From Dallia pectoralis (Eukaryota; Chordata; Actinopteri; Esociformes; Umbridae): a stretch of DNA of 64,000 nucleotides. Under the pieces are notes generated by a model. The model saw only the letters and a list, made by a program, of their open reading frames with translations. It searched no databases and was not told the origin of the DNA. A program made the translations under genes and the position numbers. The stretch is taken from the NCBI GenBank assembly GCA_029465975.1, contig CM055747.1:10391390-10455389 (forward strand), read 5' to 3'. The first letter of the stretch is position 1. The number at the start of each line of letters is the position of its first letter. Below, in pieces: positions 31,512 to 42,972 of the stretch.

Positions 31512-31792
31512 AGCTAGCGAACTACGTTTCACTTCTAATATGGACATCAACTTTCCATTTCCACATGTAAAAGTTCAATTTTCAGCATCCGTTTTTCTTT
31601 CCGTTTTGTTGTGACTTGGTGAATCGTAACGTTGTGGCTTTTGGCAAATCGTTGCCACTCGGCCACCGTACTTTCACCCACGTTGCACTCACTGATCCAG
31701 GTATAGTCAGGACTGTGTGCACTGCTACTGCCAGGTGCTCTGCTATTGGCTCGTTTCTAAACATTTATCTTTACATTTGGCGACCCCCATTT

Positions 31793-31887
31793 AGATTTAA
31801 CATTTAGATTTAACATTTAAAAAGTAGATTTAACATTTAAGATTTAGATTTAACATTTAGATTTAACATTTAACATTTAGATATAAC
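31793..31887. repeat. AT-rich ATTTAACATTTAG array, left half
   Basis: Irregular repeats of ATTTAACATTTAG. The array resumes at 32836-32900 on the other side of the LTR element, which therefore inserted into it. Confidence 0.85.
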
Positions 31888-31892
31888 TGTCA

Positions 31893-32541
31893 CCGGGTTC
31901 GGGCTGGACTGGGAAACCGGGTTCCGTCTCTACATGGAAACCGGGTTCGGGCTGGACAGGGAAACCGGGTTCAGGCTGGACAAGGAAACCGGGTTCAGGC
32001 TGGACAGGGAAACCGGGTTCGGGCTGGACAGGGAAACCGGGTTCGGGCTGGACAGGGAAAACCGGACTCTGGTAGGACAGAGAGACTGGACTCGGGCAGG
32101 ACAGAGGTTGACGGGTCAGGAGGTCGTGCCGGCGAAGACGGGTCAGGAGGCTGTGCCGGCGGTGACGGGTCAGGAGGACGTCTTGGGAAAGCCATCTTGA
32201 GCTGCGGGGCGGCAGCCATCTTGAGCTGCGGAGCGGCAGCCATCTTGAGCTGCGGAGTGACAGGCAGAACTGCTGGAGGTAACGCAGGGATCAACTGAAG
32301 GGTGTAGGGATCCCAGCTGTACTCCCCCGCCAGGTACTCCTCCTCCTCGGACTCCTCTGACTCTCTCTCCCGTAATGCTTTGTAATCTGCTGGTAACCAT
32401 ATAGCTGGTGGTGCGGATGGTTGTGGAGGAAGAGGTGGTTCTCGCCGTATCATGTGTCGATGAAAACAAAAGGGCACCTCGGCAGACTGTATGTTCTGCC
32501 CGTTCTACTCTGCTGTGTCCTCTTCTTCGGTCAGGTCATTC
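31893..32541 (-). pseudogene. Shortened homologue of the repeat-built ORF
   Basis: The minus strand starts GAATGACC directly after the LTR like member 1, but an extra T gives ATG ACC TGA, so the original start is dead. Downstream the frame encodes IRREPPLPPQPSAPPAIW and LPADYKALRE, then acidic SEESEEEEYLAGE, then three PQLKMAAA units, PPDPSPPAQ units and finally ARTRFPCP octads (24-bp units, 31893-32060). The order matches member 1 with far fewer repeats, so the repeat blocks expand and contract independently. The function is unknown. Confidence 0.7.
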
Positions 32542-32835
32542 TGTCATGGATAGGCTTCAGAGCAGGTAACAGGTAGGACACAGGCGCAGAGATTCTTTAT
32601 ATTAAGTAGGTTTATTCCTTCAGACTAGGCAAGACAGGCACTAGAACTGAGAATTCTTTAACAATGACCCGACACTGACAAACTGAAACCCCCAGAACTA
32701 AATACACTTACTAACGAATCAAAAACGAAAACAGGTGCGGGCAAAACACAGGTGAATTAAATGTCCGTGATTATCTCCCTCTCTCGCTGACAGGGGGAGT
32801 GCCAGGACAAGAGAGGGACATTGCCAATCCTTACA
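32542..32835 (-). repeat. 5' LTR of member 2
   Basis: 294 bp. Read on the minus strand it begins TGTAAGGATTGG and ends CCATGACA, and contains TTCACCTGTGTTTTGCCCGC, matching the LTR at 10692. The AATAAA signal is at about 32611 (minus). Confidence 0.8.
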
Positions 32836-32899
32836 ATAACATTTAACATTTAGATTAAAAATTTTCGATTTAATATTTAACATTTAGCATTTATATATA

Positions 32900-33899
32900 T
32901 TTTACACAAAGAGTAAATAAGACAAAAAATGTGTAAATGTGTTAAAATGTGACTATTAAATGTTGTTTGAAGCTAAATGTGGAAAAATGTTGCTGTTAAT
33001 TTTAATGTGCTTCACTTTACAATTGGCGGCCCATATTAAACAAACACTTTAAATGCTTGTAAAAAAAAAAAAAGAAAATGTACTGGCAATTTTTTACACA
33101 CATTAATGAATTACAGAAAATGTAAAAAACGGGAACATTTCCATGTTTTTACGGAGTTATAGAAATATTTTTAGGGAACTGACTGTAAAAGACTGAAAAT
33201 TGTGGAACATGGATAACTCAAAGACTAACTTGACTAATAATGAGAGATTGGTGTGATAGTTATCGACCCATCAGACAATAAATACAACAAAACAGTTGTA
33301 TCTGCTAAATTATTATTTTTAAAACAATGCCTAAGCAGTGATAAACTGGAAGTAAACGTGCTTTTGCTATAACCTTTTCGTAAAAAGCATGTTAACCAAT
33401 TAATCTCAATGGAGTCTAAACAACATAATTATTCAAAAAAATTGTATACAAATGTATGACACGTAATGTCCATTGAGTAAGACGATGTAACCTACATACA
33501 TTTCTGAGTAAAATGCTTTATTGAAACAACAAATAAAACATGCATAATATGCTTTGATTAATTATAATTCTTCTCGATATAGTAAACTATTTCAAAGCAT
33601 ATAGCCATTATACAATGGCGGCTATATTAACACCCGTTTTCAGCATTTCTCGTATCTGTTAACAGTGAACAGTTACATTTTAACTACTAACATTTATTTG
33701 AACTTGATTATATTCAGTGTTTTCATCTTTGACGGAGTTTAAGTGATGTACAAGTGAGTACAGTATTTGAACTAACGTCACCTACCGTAAGATTAACGTT
33801 ACATACCTTAAGAATAAGAATACGAAAAATATAGTATAGCTAGAGGTTATTGTTTGTTATAGTAACAAAACTATATATCTAGCTATCAACTGATTAGAT
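32900..33899. other. No gene seen
   Basis: AT-rich DNA with an A-run (33061-33073) and only short chance frames. Confidence 0.5.
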
Positions 33900-34656
33900 C
33901 AGGGGTGCTCAAAGTTTTTCAGCATGCAAGCTACTTAAAAAATGACCAAGTCAAAATTATATACCTACTACAAAAATGCAAAATATAGATTTATCTATAA
34001 ATATATTGAGAATATATTGAGAAAGGCAGACTCACATAAATAATTGGAGAGCTTTGATCGAAGATAACATTTCTGTCTTTTTTTTAAGTCTCAGAACAAT
34101 AAGTCAGCTGCTTGGTTTACCATATCTCCCTCTTGGAAGGACTTCTAGGACTTCTTATTAACGATGAGGTGACTCACCCGGAACGATGCTTCGGTGGCGG
34201 CTTTCGCTTTTGAAGTATGTTTTGAGAAAAGTGACTGCTGTCCGGACAACTGGCATTTAAGTTCCTTCACTTTTCTCTTTCTCAGCTCGCTTTTCAGTGA
34301 GATCTCAGTGTCATATCTCCGAAAATGTCGCTCCACATTTCACATCTTTGGTATTGCGATGGTAGACTGACAGATGAGGCAAACGCACTTCGCAATTGAC
34401 ATCGTGAAAAAAAGTCCTCCCATTCCGTATTAAAGTGATACGTTTTTGTCTTCTTACTTAGTCCAGCTTCCCCACTCATATTTATACACTTTCTGAAGTT
34501 TAAGATAAAAAACCGAGGGCCGTTGTTTGCGCATGTGCAGTGACCGAAGTGTCAGAAAAAGTCAGATGTCATCTAAAGTCAGGCGATCTACCCACAATAC
34601 CACAATACCATACTAGATCGACTGGTAGATCGCGATCGACGTATTGAACACCCCTA
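33900..34656 (-). mobile_element. hAT (Charlie-like) element with 8-bp target duplication
   Basis: The left end CAGGGGTGCTCAAAG and the right end TTGAACACCCCTA are hAT termini. The flanks GATTAGAT (33892-33899) and GTTTAGAT (34657-34664) agree in seven of eight positions. At 757 bp it is an internal deletion derivative that keeps the N-terminal coding region. Near the right end the word GATCGACTGGTAGATCGCGATCGAC is also characteristic of the family. Confidence 0.8.
34145..34479 (-). pseudogene. hAT transposase N-terminus, GTF2IRD2-like
   Basis: MSGEAGLSKKTKTYHFNTEW opens the frame. A frame change near 34320 leads to ERHFRRYDTEISLKSELRKR, KELKCQLSGQQSLF and ATEASFRVSHLIVNKKS. These words match the BED-type N-terminal part of the hAT proteins related to the transposon-derived half of GTF2IRD2. 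The finger Cys residues are damaged and there is no catalytic domain. Confidence 0.65.
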
Positions 34657-35520
34657 GTTTAGATTGCTTAAATGAATGTTAAGATAGCCAGCAGCATAGT
34701 CATAAAGCAGCACTTGAAAACATCACTGACTTAAAGCCCCGAAATAGAGTTCAATTACCAATTGATGACGTTGAGACATTTCAGCACACACTCTTGAGTT
34801 GCATTTTACTGATTGACTAATATTGACCCAAGGGGCTGAACGTTAATAGTTTTGAAGCTGGGAGTCGTGTTGACCAAGATAAAAATGCATCTGGTTTAGA
34901 AGGTCCTGGCTCCTCCTGTCTTACGCTACAGGGTGTGTAAATGTAGACTGTTGTGGCAGTTCAGTCTTTGTTTAAGAAACCGCTCGCATACCGGTTGGAT
35001 TTCAGATTGAAGACAACGGGTTTTCAGTTTAATTGAGGAATTGAGCAGCGATTGGCTGGCGTGACGCTAGAATGCGAGATTGGATATAATGTATTCTAAT
35101 GCTTTCTTCGTAGGAATTGGGTTCAGGACAGATCGTATACTCAGTGTAAGAGGAGGTGGATAAAGGCACTGTTGTTGGAAATATTGCCAAGGACCTCAAT
35201 CTAAATGTTAAAGATCTGGAAACAAGAGGATTTGAAGTTGTAACAGCGTCGAATAAGAGGTATTTTGAAGTAAATCGGAAGACACATGTTCTGTTTTCCA
35301 ATGAGAGAATCGACAGGGAGATGCTTTGTCACCATTCGGCTGTGTCACCATTCTGAAAACCTCCTAGATCCAGTACATTACAGGTTATTGTCAACATTGT
35401 TGATGTGAATGATAAATCATATACCTGAATATGTTCCAAATGGAGAAACTATTGTTATTCTAAGTGCGACTGATTTGGATGTGGATTTGAATGGAGAAAT
35501 AGTTTATTCTCTCATCTCAT

Positions 35521-38500
35521 CTCTCATCTTCAACCGCTTATCCGGGGTCGGGTCGCGGGGGTAGCAGCTCTAGCAGGGGACCCCAAACTTCCCTTTCCCG
35601 GGCAACATTAGCCAGCTCTGACTGGGGAATCCCGAGGCGTTCCCAGGCCAGTGTGGAGATATAATCTCTCCACCTAGTCCTGGGTCTTCCCCGAGGTCTC
35701 CTCCCAGCTGGACGTGCCTGGAACACCTCTCTAGGGAGGCGCCCAGGTGGCATTCTTACAAGATGCCCGAACCACCTCAACTGGCTCCTTTCTATGCAAA
35801 GGAGCAGCGGCTCTACTCCGAGTTCCTCTCGGATGACTGAGCTTCTCACCCTATCCCTAAGGGAGAGGCCAGCCACCTTTCTGAGAAAACCCATTTCGGC
35901 CGCTTGTACCCGCGATCTCGTTCTTTCGGTCATGACCCAGCTTTCATGACCATAGGTGAGGGTAGGAACAAAGATTGACCGGTAGATCGAGAGCTTTGCC
36001 TTTCGGCTCAGCTCTCTTTTCGTCACAACGGTGCGGTGAAGCGAATGCAACACCGCCCCCGCTGCTCCGATCCTCCGACCAAACTCCCGCTCCATTGTTC
36101 CCTCACTCGCGAACAGGACCCGAGGTACTTGAACTCCTTCACTTGGAGTAAGGACTCATTCCCTACCCGGAGTAGGCACTCCACCGGTTTCCTGCTGAGA
36201 GTCATGGCCTCAGATTTAGAGGTGCTAACCCTCATCCCAGCCGCTTCACACTCGGCTGCGAACCGATCCAGTGAGTGCTGAAGGTCACCGACCGATGAGG
36301 CCATCAGGACCACATCATCCGCAAAAAGCAGTGATGTGACCATCAGCCCACCGAACGGAACCCCTCCCCCATGACTACGCCTTGATATCCTGTCCATGAA
36401 TATTACAAACAGGATTGGTGACAAAGCGCAGCCCTGGCGGAGGCCAACCCCCACCGGGAACGAATCCGACTTACTGCCGAGGACACGGACACAGCTCATG
36501 CTTTGAGCGTACAGAGATTGGATGGCCCTGAGAAGAGACCCCCTCACCCCATACTCCCGCAGCACCTCCCACAAAAGATCCCGGGGTACCCGGTCATACG
36601 CCTTCTCCAGATCCACAAAACACATGTAGACTGGATGGGCATACTCCCAGGCCCCCTCCAGGATCCTTGCGAGAGTAAAGAGCTGGTCCGTGGTTCCCGG
36701 GAGGACGAAAACCGCATTGTTCCTCTTCAATCTGAGGTTCGACTATTGGCCGAACCCTCCTTTCCAGCACTTTGGAGTACACTTTACCAGGGAGGCTGAG
36801 GAGTGTGATACCTCTGTAATTGGCACACACTCTCTGGTCCCCCTTTTTAAAGAGGGGAACCACCACCCCGGTCTGCCACTCCTCTGGCACTGTCCCAGAC
36901 TTCCATGCAATGTTGAAGAGGCGTGTCAACCAAGACAGCCCTTCCCCACCCAAAGCTTTTAGCATTTCTGGACGAATCTCATCAGTCCCTGGGGCTTTGC
37001 CACTGTGGAGTTGTTTGACTACCTCAGCGACTTCCCCCAGGGAAACTGACGATGACCCTCCATCAGCCTCCAGCTCTGCCTCTGTACTAGAGGGCGTGTA
37101 GGTCGGATTCAGGAGCTCCTCAAAATGCTCTTTCCAGCGCCCGATCACATCATCAGTTGAGGTCAACAGTGTCCCATCCTTACTGTACACAGCTTGGATG
37201 GTTCCCGTTTCCCCTTCTGAGGTGCCGAACGGTTTTCCAGAAGCATTTTGGTGCCGACCGAAAGTCCTTCTCCATAGCTTCTCCAAACTTCTCCCACACC
37301 CGCTGCTTTGCCTCTGACACGGCAGCGGCTGCAGCCCTCGGGCCTGTCGGTACCCTGCAACTGCCTCCGGAGTCCCCAGGGCTAGCATATCCCTGAAGGC
37401 CTCCTTCTTCAGTCGGACAGCTTCCCTGACCACCGTGGTCCACCACGGTGTTCTAGGGTTACCACCCCTTGAGGCACCTAGGACCTTGAGACCACAGCTC
37501 ACCGCCGCAGCTTCAGCAATAGAAGCTTTGAACATTGCCCACTCAGGTTCAATGCCCCCAACCTCCACAGGGATGCCTGAAAAGCTCCGCCGGAGGTGTG
37601 AGTTGAAGATCTTTCGGACAGGGGCCTCCTCCAGACGTTCCCAGTTCACCCGCACCACCCGTTTGGGCTTACCTGGTCTGTCCAAAGTCTTTCCCCACCC
37701 TCTGATCCAACTCACTACCAGATGGTGATCAGTTGACAGCTCTGCCCCTCTCTTCACCCGAGTGTCCAAAACATGCGGCCTTAGATCAGCCGATACGATC
37801 ACAAAATCGATCATTGACCTTCGGCCTAGGGTGCTCTGGTACCATGTACACTTATGCGCCTCCTTATGTTCGAACATGGTGTTTGTTATAGACAATCCAT
37901 GACTAGCACAGAAGTCCAATAACAAACGACCGCTCGGGTTTAGATCAGGGAGGCCGTTCCTCCCAATCACGCCTCTCCAGGTGTCTCCATCGTTGCCCAC
38001 ATGTGCGTTGAAGTCTCCCAGCAGAATGATGGAGTCCCCTACTGGAGCCCTATATAGGACTCCCTTCAGGGTCTCCAAGAAGGCTGAATACTCCGAACTG
38101 CTGTTTGGTGCATAAGCACAAACAACAGTCAGAGTTTTCCCCCCCACCACCCTTAGGCGTAGGGAGGCAAACCTCTCATCCACCGGGGTAAACTCCAACA
38201 CCGCCGTGCTCAGACGTGGGCTCGTGAGTATCCCCACACCAGCCCGCCGCCTCTCACCCTGGGCAACTCCAGAGAAGAACAGAGTCCAACCCCTATCCAG
38301 GGGTAAGGTTCCAGAGCCACGGTTGTGCGTAGAGGTAAGTCCCACCAGATCCAACTGGTATCGCTCCACCTCACGCACAAGTTCTGGCTCCTTCCCCCCC
38401 AGTGAGGTGACGTTCCACGTCCCCAAAGCAAGCTTCTGCCGCCCGGGTCTGATCCGTCGAGACCCCCCACCTTCACTGTCACCCATATGACAGCGCACCC

Positions 38501-38531
38501 GACCCCTGCGGTTGTTCCTGTGAGTGGATGG
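35521..38531 (-). mobile_element. RTE-clade (Rex3-like) LINE, near full length
   Basis: Minus-strand element of 3,011 bp inserted in the protocadherin pseudo-exon. TATTCT flanks it on both sides (35515-35520 and 38532-38537), and its 3' end is an ATGAG-type microsatellite (35521-35535), as usual for RTE elements. It encodes an endonuclease followed by an RT, with several frameshifts. The orientation is opposite to the protocadherin gene. Confidence 0.82.
35538..38498 (-). pseudogene. RTE endonuclease-reverse transcriptase
   Basis: The APE-type endonuclease is at the start: LGTWNVTSLGGKEPELV, VCAYAPNSSSEYSAF, LLGDFNAHVG and STDHHLVVSW. The RT follows with GKAPGTDEIRPEML, FVDLEKAYDRVP, LRQGCALSPILF and LLFADDVVLM (the catalytic ADD is intact). 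The C-terminal block FGHLVRMPPGRLPREVFQ ends the protein near 35540. Frame breaks near 37350, 37210, 36720 and 36090 inactivate it. Length and order fit a full RTE ORF. Confidence 0.8.
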
Positions 38532-39120
38532 TATTCTTTACCAGCAAAGGAAGACCCACAACATATTTACCTGTTTTCTATTGATCCACATTTCGGATTC
38601 GTCACCTCTGATGTCACAATAGACTATGAAGAAAATGCAGCTTTTGAGATGCGTGTAGAGGCTAAAGACAGAGTCTTTCCCCCTCAAAGCACACAGTGTA
38701 AAGTCTTAGTTGACATTTTTGACTTGAATGACAATGCCCCAGAAATAGTCATAACATCCTTCATGGCTACAGTGAAAGAGGATTCTGTTATTGGCACAGA
38801 AATCTCGTCCATAAATGCCTTAGATAATGATGGAGGTAAAAATGGACTTGTGTTGTGTACCATAGTTGGAGATGTTCCCTTTAGACTAATTTCAACTTAT
38901 AATAACTAGTATTATGTCGCAGTGGACAGACCACTGACAGAGAAAGGGTATCACAGTATGTCACTATCAGTGCTAAAGATGAGGGCACCCAACCTCTTTC
39001 CAGTTCCACTTTTAGTATAATAACAGTTTCTGATGTGAATGACAATGCTCCTGTTTTTTTGCTGTCTCAACTTCTGTTTTTGGTTCAAGTTTTGTTGAGA
39101 ACTCCAACATCTGTGTTTTT

Positions 39121-39357
39121 CCTTGGAAATTGTAATGCACAGTTGACCCAACTGAGTTATTCTTGTCAAACTGAAGTTGAAGTTCACCCTCTGGTTCAGC
39201 TCGCTACGTCATTTTGCACATGTGCAGACCACGTTAGTCAACCTTGTCCCCTCGAATAATCGAGCGCGTCAAGCGAGGTGAGGTGATTGGCGTAAGTAAA
39301 CGTTTAACTTTTTCTACTATATTATATTTCAGTACAGTTTTGTCTTTTCTAATATAC
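39121..39357. other. No gene seen between protocadherin scrap and Gypsy element
   Basis: Short non-coding junction. CGAGCGCGTCAAGCGAGG is the only GC-rich patch. Confidence 0.4.
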
Positions 39358-39450
39358 TGTAGCGTTGCGGAGAAACAGACCACTTCACGAGACACAAAGA
39401 GTCAGAGACCATTCGGTTTGATAGCTCCGTGAGCCCAGATATATTTCCCC
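39358..39450 (-). repeat. Truncated 3' LTR of the Gypsy element
   Basis: Matches the first 93 bp (plus-strand reading) of the LTR at 52770 with a few substitutions, then jumps at ATATATTTCC into internal coding sequence. About 265 bp of LTR are missing. Confidence 0.85.
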
Positions 39451-40012
39451 GAGGAGCTCAGCCTCATAATCCCGGAACCGTTGTGGAACCCTACGCCGTC
39501 TCCTCGGACGTCCCCCATCCCCTTGCTCCTCTGGTATAGGGGGAATGACTGCCCCCAAGAGCGTGACCTGGATTTCCTCCCGGGATGCCCCCCTGTGTAG
39601 TCTTGACGGACCTGTAGTGCCGCCCCGCCTATGTCCCCCCTGTGGTAACCTCACTGTCGCTGCAGGCTGGCCCTGTGTAGGCTGATCTCTTGCTGGCGAT
39701 TCAATTTGGGTTCCCCTGTCGTAGTTGTGCGTTGCCCCAATAGGTTGCCATCCGGTCACGATGCAGCACCACCACTCGCCCACGGGGAGCCATCTTCACC
39801 CTGTAAACCACTTCTCCCACTCGCTCCAGCACACAACAAGGCCCAATCCACTTGCTGTCCAGCTTAGGAGATCTCCCGTTAACACGCTTAGGCCCGTAAA
39901 CCCACACCAGGTCTCCTGCTTGGTAGTGAGCCCCCTTTGTGTGCTGGTCATAGGCCCTCTTCTGCCTCATTCCTGCCTCCACTGCCTGTCTCCTTGCAAA
40001 CCCATGTGCCAC
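39385..40012 (-). pseudogene. Gypsy polyprotein C-terminus
   Basis: Begins in the run MAHGFARRQAVEAGMRQKRA and continues YQAGDLVWVYGPKRVNGRSP, KWIGPCCVLERVGEVVYRVK and the terminal RRVPQRFRDYE. This is the region after the integrase core in Gypsy polyproteins (GPY-type module). The frame now runs on into the truncated LTR because the normal end was deleted. A TGA (about 40025) separates it from the integrase. Confidence 0.75.
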
Positions 40013-40024
40013 TTCCAGTCTCTT

Positions 40025-40963
40025 TCATAACTGTTGGGCATATTCCGGACCTGCTGCTGCTCTCAGTGAATCTGGTGGTTGGCCGTAAACCAGGGCTGGT
40101 GGTGTGCGAAGCTCTCTTCCAAACATAAGCAATGCAGAGGTGCAGCCAGTGGACTCCTGTGTTGGTGAGCGATACACCAACAAAACCAGCGGCAGCTGCC
40201 TGTCCCAGTCCTTCTGATCTTTTGCCACCACCAGTGCCAGCTGAGCCCCAAGTGTGCGATTAAACCTCTCCACCAACCCGTCGCTCTGAGGCCGAAGTGG
40301 GGTGGTGCGGGTCTTGTGGATAGCCAACTGCCTGCACATCTTCGGGAAGAACTGAGCCTCAAAGTTCCGGCCCTGATCGGAGAGAAGTTCGGTTGGGACC
40401 CCAAATCGACTAAACATTCCCTCAATGAGTGCTTCACAGACGGTAGCCGCCTCCTGGTCAGGCACTGCATACGCTTCAGGCCACTTGGTGAAATAATCCA
40501 TCGCCACAACCACAAACCGGTTCCCTCTGAGGGTGCGCGGAAACGGCCCCAGCACGTCGACTGCCACACGGTCCATGGGGGCTCAAACCTGGTACTGTTG
40601 GAGGGGTGCTCTACCCTGGCCCATCGGCCCTTTACGGGCTGTGCACGCGTCGCAATGTTGGCAGAAAATGTGCACCTCTCGCCGACATGTGACCCAGTAG
40701 AAAGACTGCTGTAGCCTTTTTAATGTATTGTTCACCCCGAAGTGACCAACTCCTGGCTGCCCATGGTGATGTGCCAACACCTCTTGCCTGCGGCTCTGCG
40801 GGACTACAACTTGCCACCTTTCTCTACCTGTTGCTGGCTCCTTCCACCTTCTCCAGAGCATCCCATCACGGAGACTGAGACTATCCCATTGCGCCCACAA
40901 CCCCCTCACTCCAGGGCTCGCCACCGCTACTTCCTGCCACTCTGGCCGCAGACCTTTTCCCAC
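40025..40963 (-). pseudogene. Gypsy integrase
   Basis: An HHCC zinc module (HHHGQPGVGHFGV...CQHCDAC) is followed by the catalytic core: DVLGPFP, LLSDQGRNFEA and DGLVERFNRTL give the D, D, E triad. A TGA interrupts the protein between the two modules (about 40580, QYQV stop APMDRV), and another TGA ends it at about 40025 where CGA is expected, both plausible CpG or point decay. The order after RNase H is as in Ty3/Gypsy. Confidence 0.85.
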
Positions 40964-40969
40964 CCACTC

Positions 40970-42016
40970 CTACACGTCCTTCAGTTCTTGATCCTTTTGG
41001 TCAAGCCGTAGCGCACTGCATTTTGCCTCATTCTCCTTCATCGCCTCATGATCTCGGTCTTCAGCCCTGCTGCAGTGAGAGCACTCTGTTGGACACGGAC
41101 GCCTGGACAACCCATCTGCGTTAGTATAGGCTTCTCCTTTACGGTGGAGGATAGTGAAATTGTATTCCTGTTGCCGCTCTATCCATTTTGCCACCTGCCC
41201 CTCTGGCTCTCGGAATGACAGCAATCACTTGAGTGATGCATTGTCAGTGCGGATCAGGAACTTCAAGCCACACAAGTAGTGTTTGAACTGGTTTACTGCC
41301 TCTACCACAGCCAGGAGTTCTCGTCGGGTGACACAATAGTTATTTTCCGGTCTTGAGAAGGTCCTACTGTAGTAAGCGATAACCCGTTCCCCTTTGGCTG
41401 TGACCTGAGCCAGGACCGCTCCGAGCCCCTCGTTGCTGGCATTGGTATCGAGCACGAACTCTCCACCGGGCTCCGGGAACGTCAATACGGGGGACTGGCA
41501 CAATGATGTTTTAAGTGTGTGAAACGCCTGCTGCTGCTCTGTTCCCCACGCAAACCGGTTCTTTTCCGTCAATCGGTTCAGCGGAGCTGCCTTTGTAGAA
41601 AACCCAGCGATGAACCGACGGTAATAGGACGCCAATCCCAGGAACGACCGTAGCTCCGTAAGACTTTTGGGGGTTGGCCAATCCCAAACAGCAGTGACCT
41701 TTCCCCTCCCTCCTTCTCCACTCACCTTATGGCCCAAGAAGACTAGTTCTTTCTTCATCAGTTTGCACTTTCCCGGATTCAGCTTGAGACCAGCCAGTTG
41801 GATTTTTGACAACACTGTTTGCAGGGCTGTCAGTGCCATTTCGAAGTTAACTCCGTGGACCAGCACATTGTCCAGATACACCTGCAGTTTGTTGGCCGGG
41901 ACTTCCGCCAGCACTCTCTCCATTAGCCTCTCGAATGTTGCTGGTGCATTGCATAACCCAAACGGCATGGCCGTGAACTGCCATAGGCTCGGGCCTGTTA
42001 AGAATGCAGTCTTGGG
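40970..42016 (-). pseudogene. Gypsy RT (C-terminal half) and RNase H
   Basis: RT motif B LCNAPATFERLMERVL is followed by VYLDNVLVHG, where the YxDD box has become YLDN (codon AAT, 41870 region), so the second catalytic Asp is lost. Then FLGLASYYRRFIAGFS, and RNase H with LDTNASNEGLGAVLAQ and RRELLAVVEAV. A TGA after DNASLK (41225) splits off the end of RNase H. The upstream half of RT lies beyond the L1 insertion at 49939-50441. Confidence 0.85.
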
Positions 42017-42152
42017 AGTCACGTGACGCAGGGATAAGTAATGGCGGCTTGAAACGTCTGCTCCTGCTGTCTTCTGGGTTAATATCCTTAATAGATCCTA
42101 AAATACGTTCAGATATAGGTATTTGTCCACTACATCTTACGTGGAACTTAAA

Positions 42153-42972
42153 ATGTCAGAGGAAGGCAAAAGCTTATCCTCTGGCGGTAACACTGAACAA
42201 AGAAAACTTCGCTCAGCCGCACAGACTCAGCTCAACATGTGCTCGAAGGGAGTAGCAATTAGCAAAGATCCCATAGCTAATGCCACTGAGCCCGACCAGC
42301 CTGATATGGCTCAGATTCACAGGATGCTAAGCAAGATACTAGAAGAAACTGCGGATCTGATCTCGCATTGCGGAGGTGGAAGATCGAGTGAGTCAGCTAG
42401 AGGTTGAGCAAGCTAACATAAAGGCAAGACCGACGGCAGCTACTAAAGAGGACATACAATTAATATCGGACAGGTTGGCCGCAGCTGAAGACAGATCCCG
42501 GCGTAACAATCTCAGATTCGTTGGGATACCGGAAGGGGCTGAAAAGAGCAATGTTACTGCGTTCCTGAACGAGTTTATTTCGGCGACCCTTGGCATTGAT
42601 CCAACCCCGGGGGGAATCGAGATGGACCGCGCTCACAGGATCGGGATTTGGCGGGGAGCGGGGGACAAAAATCATGGTCGAACGATTGTGGCGCGCTTGC
42701 TACGATCCAAAAACTGTCAAGCCATCCTGGAAGCAGCACGGGAAAAGAAACGCCTGATGTGGAACGGCAAACAAGTCATGATTTTCGCGGACTACTCGAG
42801 GGAGACGCAAAGGAAGCGTGAGGCATTCTTACGTTGCAAGAAAGCACTCCATGAGCGCAAGATTAAATTTGGCATGCTCTATCCTGCAACTTTGAAGATT
42901 TTCATTAGTGGGCACAGTCCAAGGGTGTTTGATGACCCGGATAAAGCTATGGAGTACATCGAGAAGCGCTAG
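42153..42972 (+). pseudogene. L1-type ORF1 protein
   Basis: ATG 42153 (MSEEGKSLSSGGN). A frame change near 42370 leads into VEDRVSQLEVEQANIK, a coiled-coil stretch, then RSRRNNLRFVGIPEGAEK, an RRM-like start of the L1 ORF1 family, AFLNEFISATLGI, MDRAHRIG and VMIFADYSRETQRKR. About 270 residues in total, ending at 42972. It is an RNA-binding chaperone in active relatives. The single frameshift disables this copy. Confidence 0.8.

Larger units (their letters stand above)
31888..32835 (-). mobile_element. Non-autonomous LTR retrotransposon, member 2 (truncated)
   Basis: The pentamer ATAAC flanks both ends (31883-31887 and 32836-32840), a normal 5-bp LTR-element target duplication. The 5' LTR is at 32542-32835. 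The internal region encodes a shortened relative of the ORF at 11140-13151. At the left end only TGTCA, the first five bases of the expected 3' LTR, remains before internal repeat sequence, so almost the whole 3' LTR was lost after insertion. No RT or integrase. Confidence 0.8.
35104..39120 (+). pseudogene. Clustered-protocadherin variable exon, decayed and interrupted
   Basis: Before the interruption (35104-35520): SGQIVYSV, a TAA stop where Ser is expected, then EEVDKGTVVGNIAKDL, NVKDLETRGFEVV and NERIDREMLC of cadherin repeat EC1. A deletion then joins directly to GETIVILSATDLDVDLNGEI of EC3. After the inserted RTE element (38532 on): DPQHIYLFSIDPHFGF, KVLVDIFDLNDNAPEIV and KEDSVIGTEIS, then a stop in EC4 and further cadherin words (SDVNDNAPVF) to about 39120. 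The linker DxNDNAP and DRE calcium motifs identify the family. It is the paralogue of the exon at 59398. Confidence 0.85.

Noticed and set aside
36036..38490. Several plus-strand frames of 80-98 codons
   Set aside because: Shadows of the minus-strand RTE ORF.
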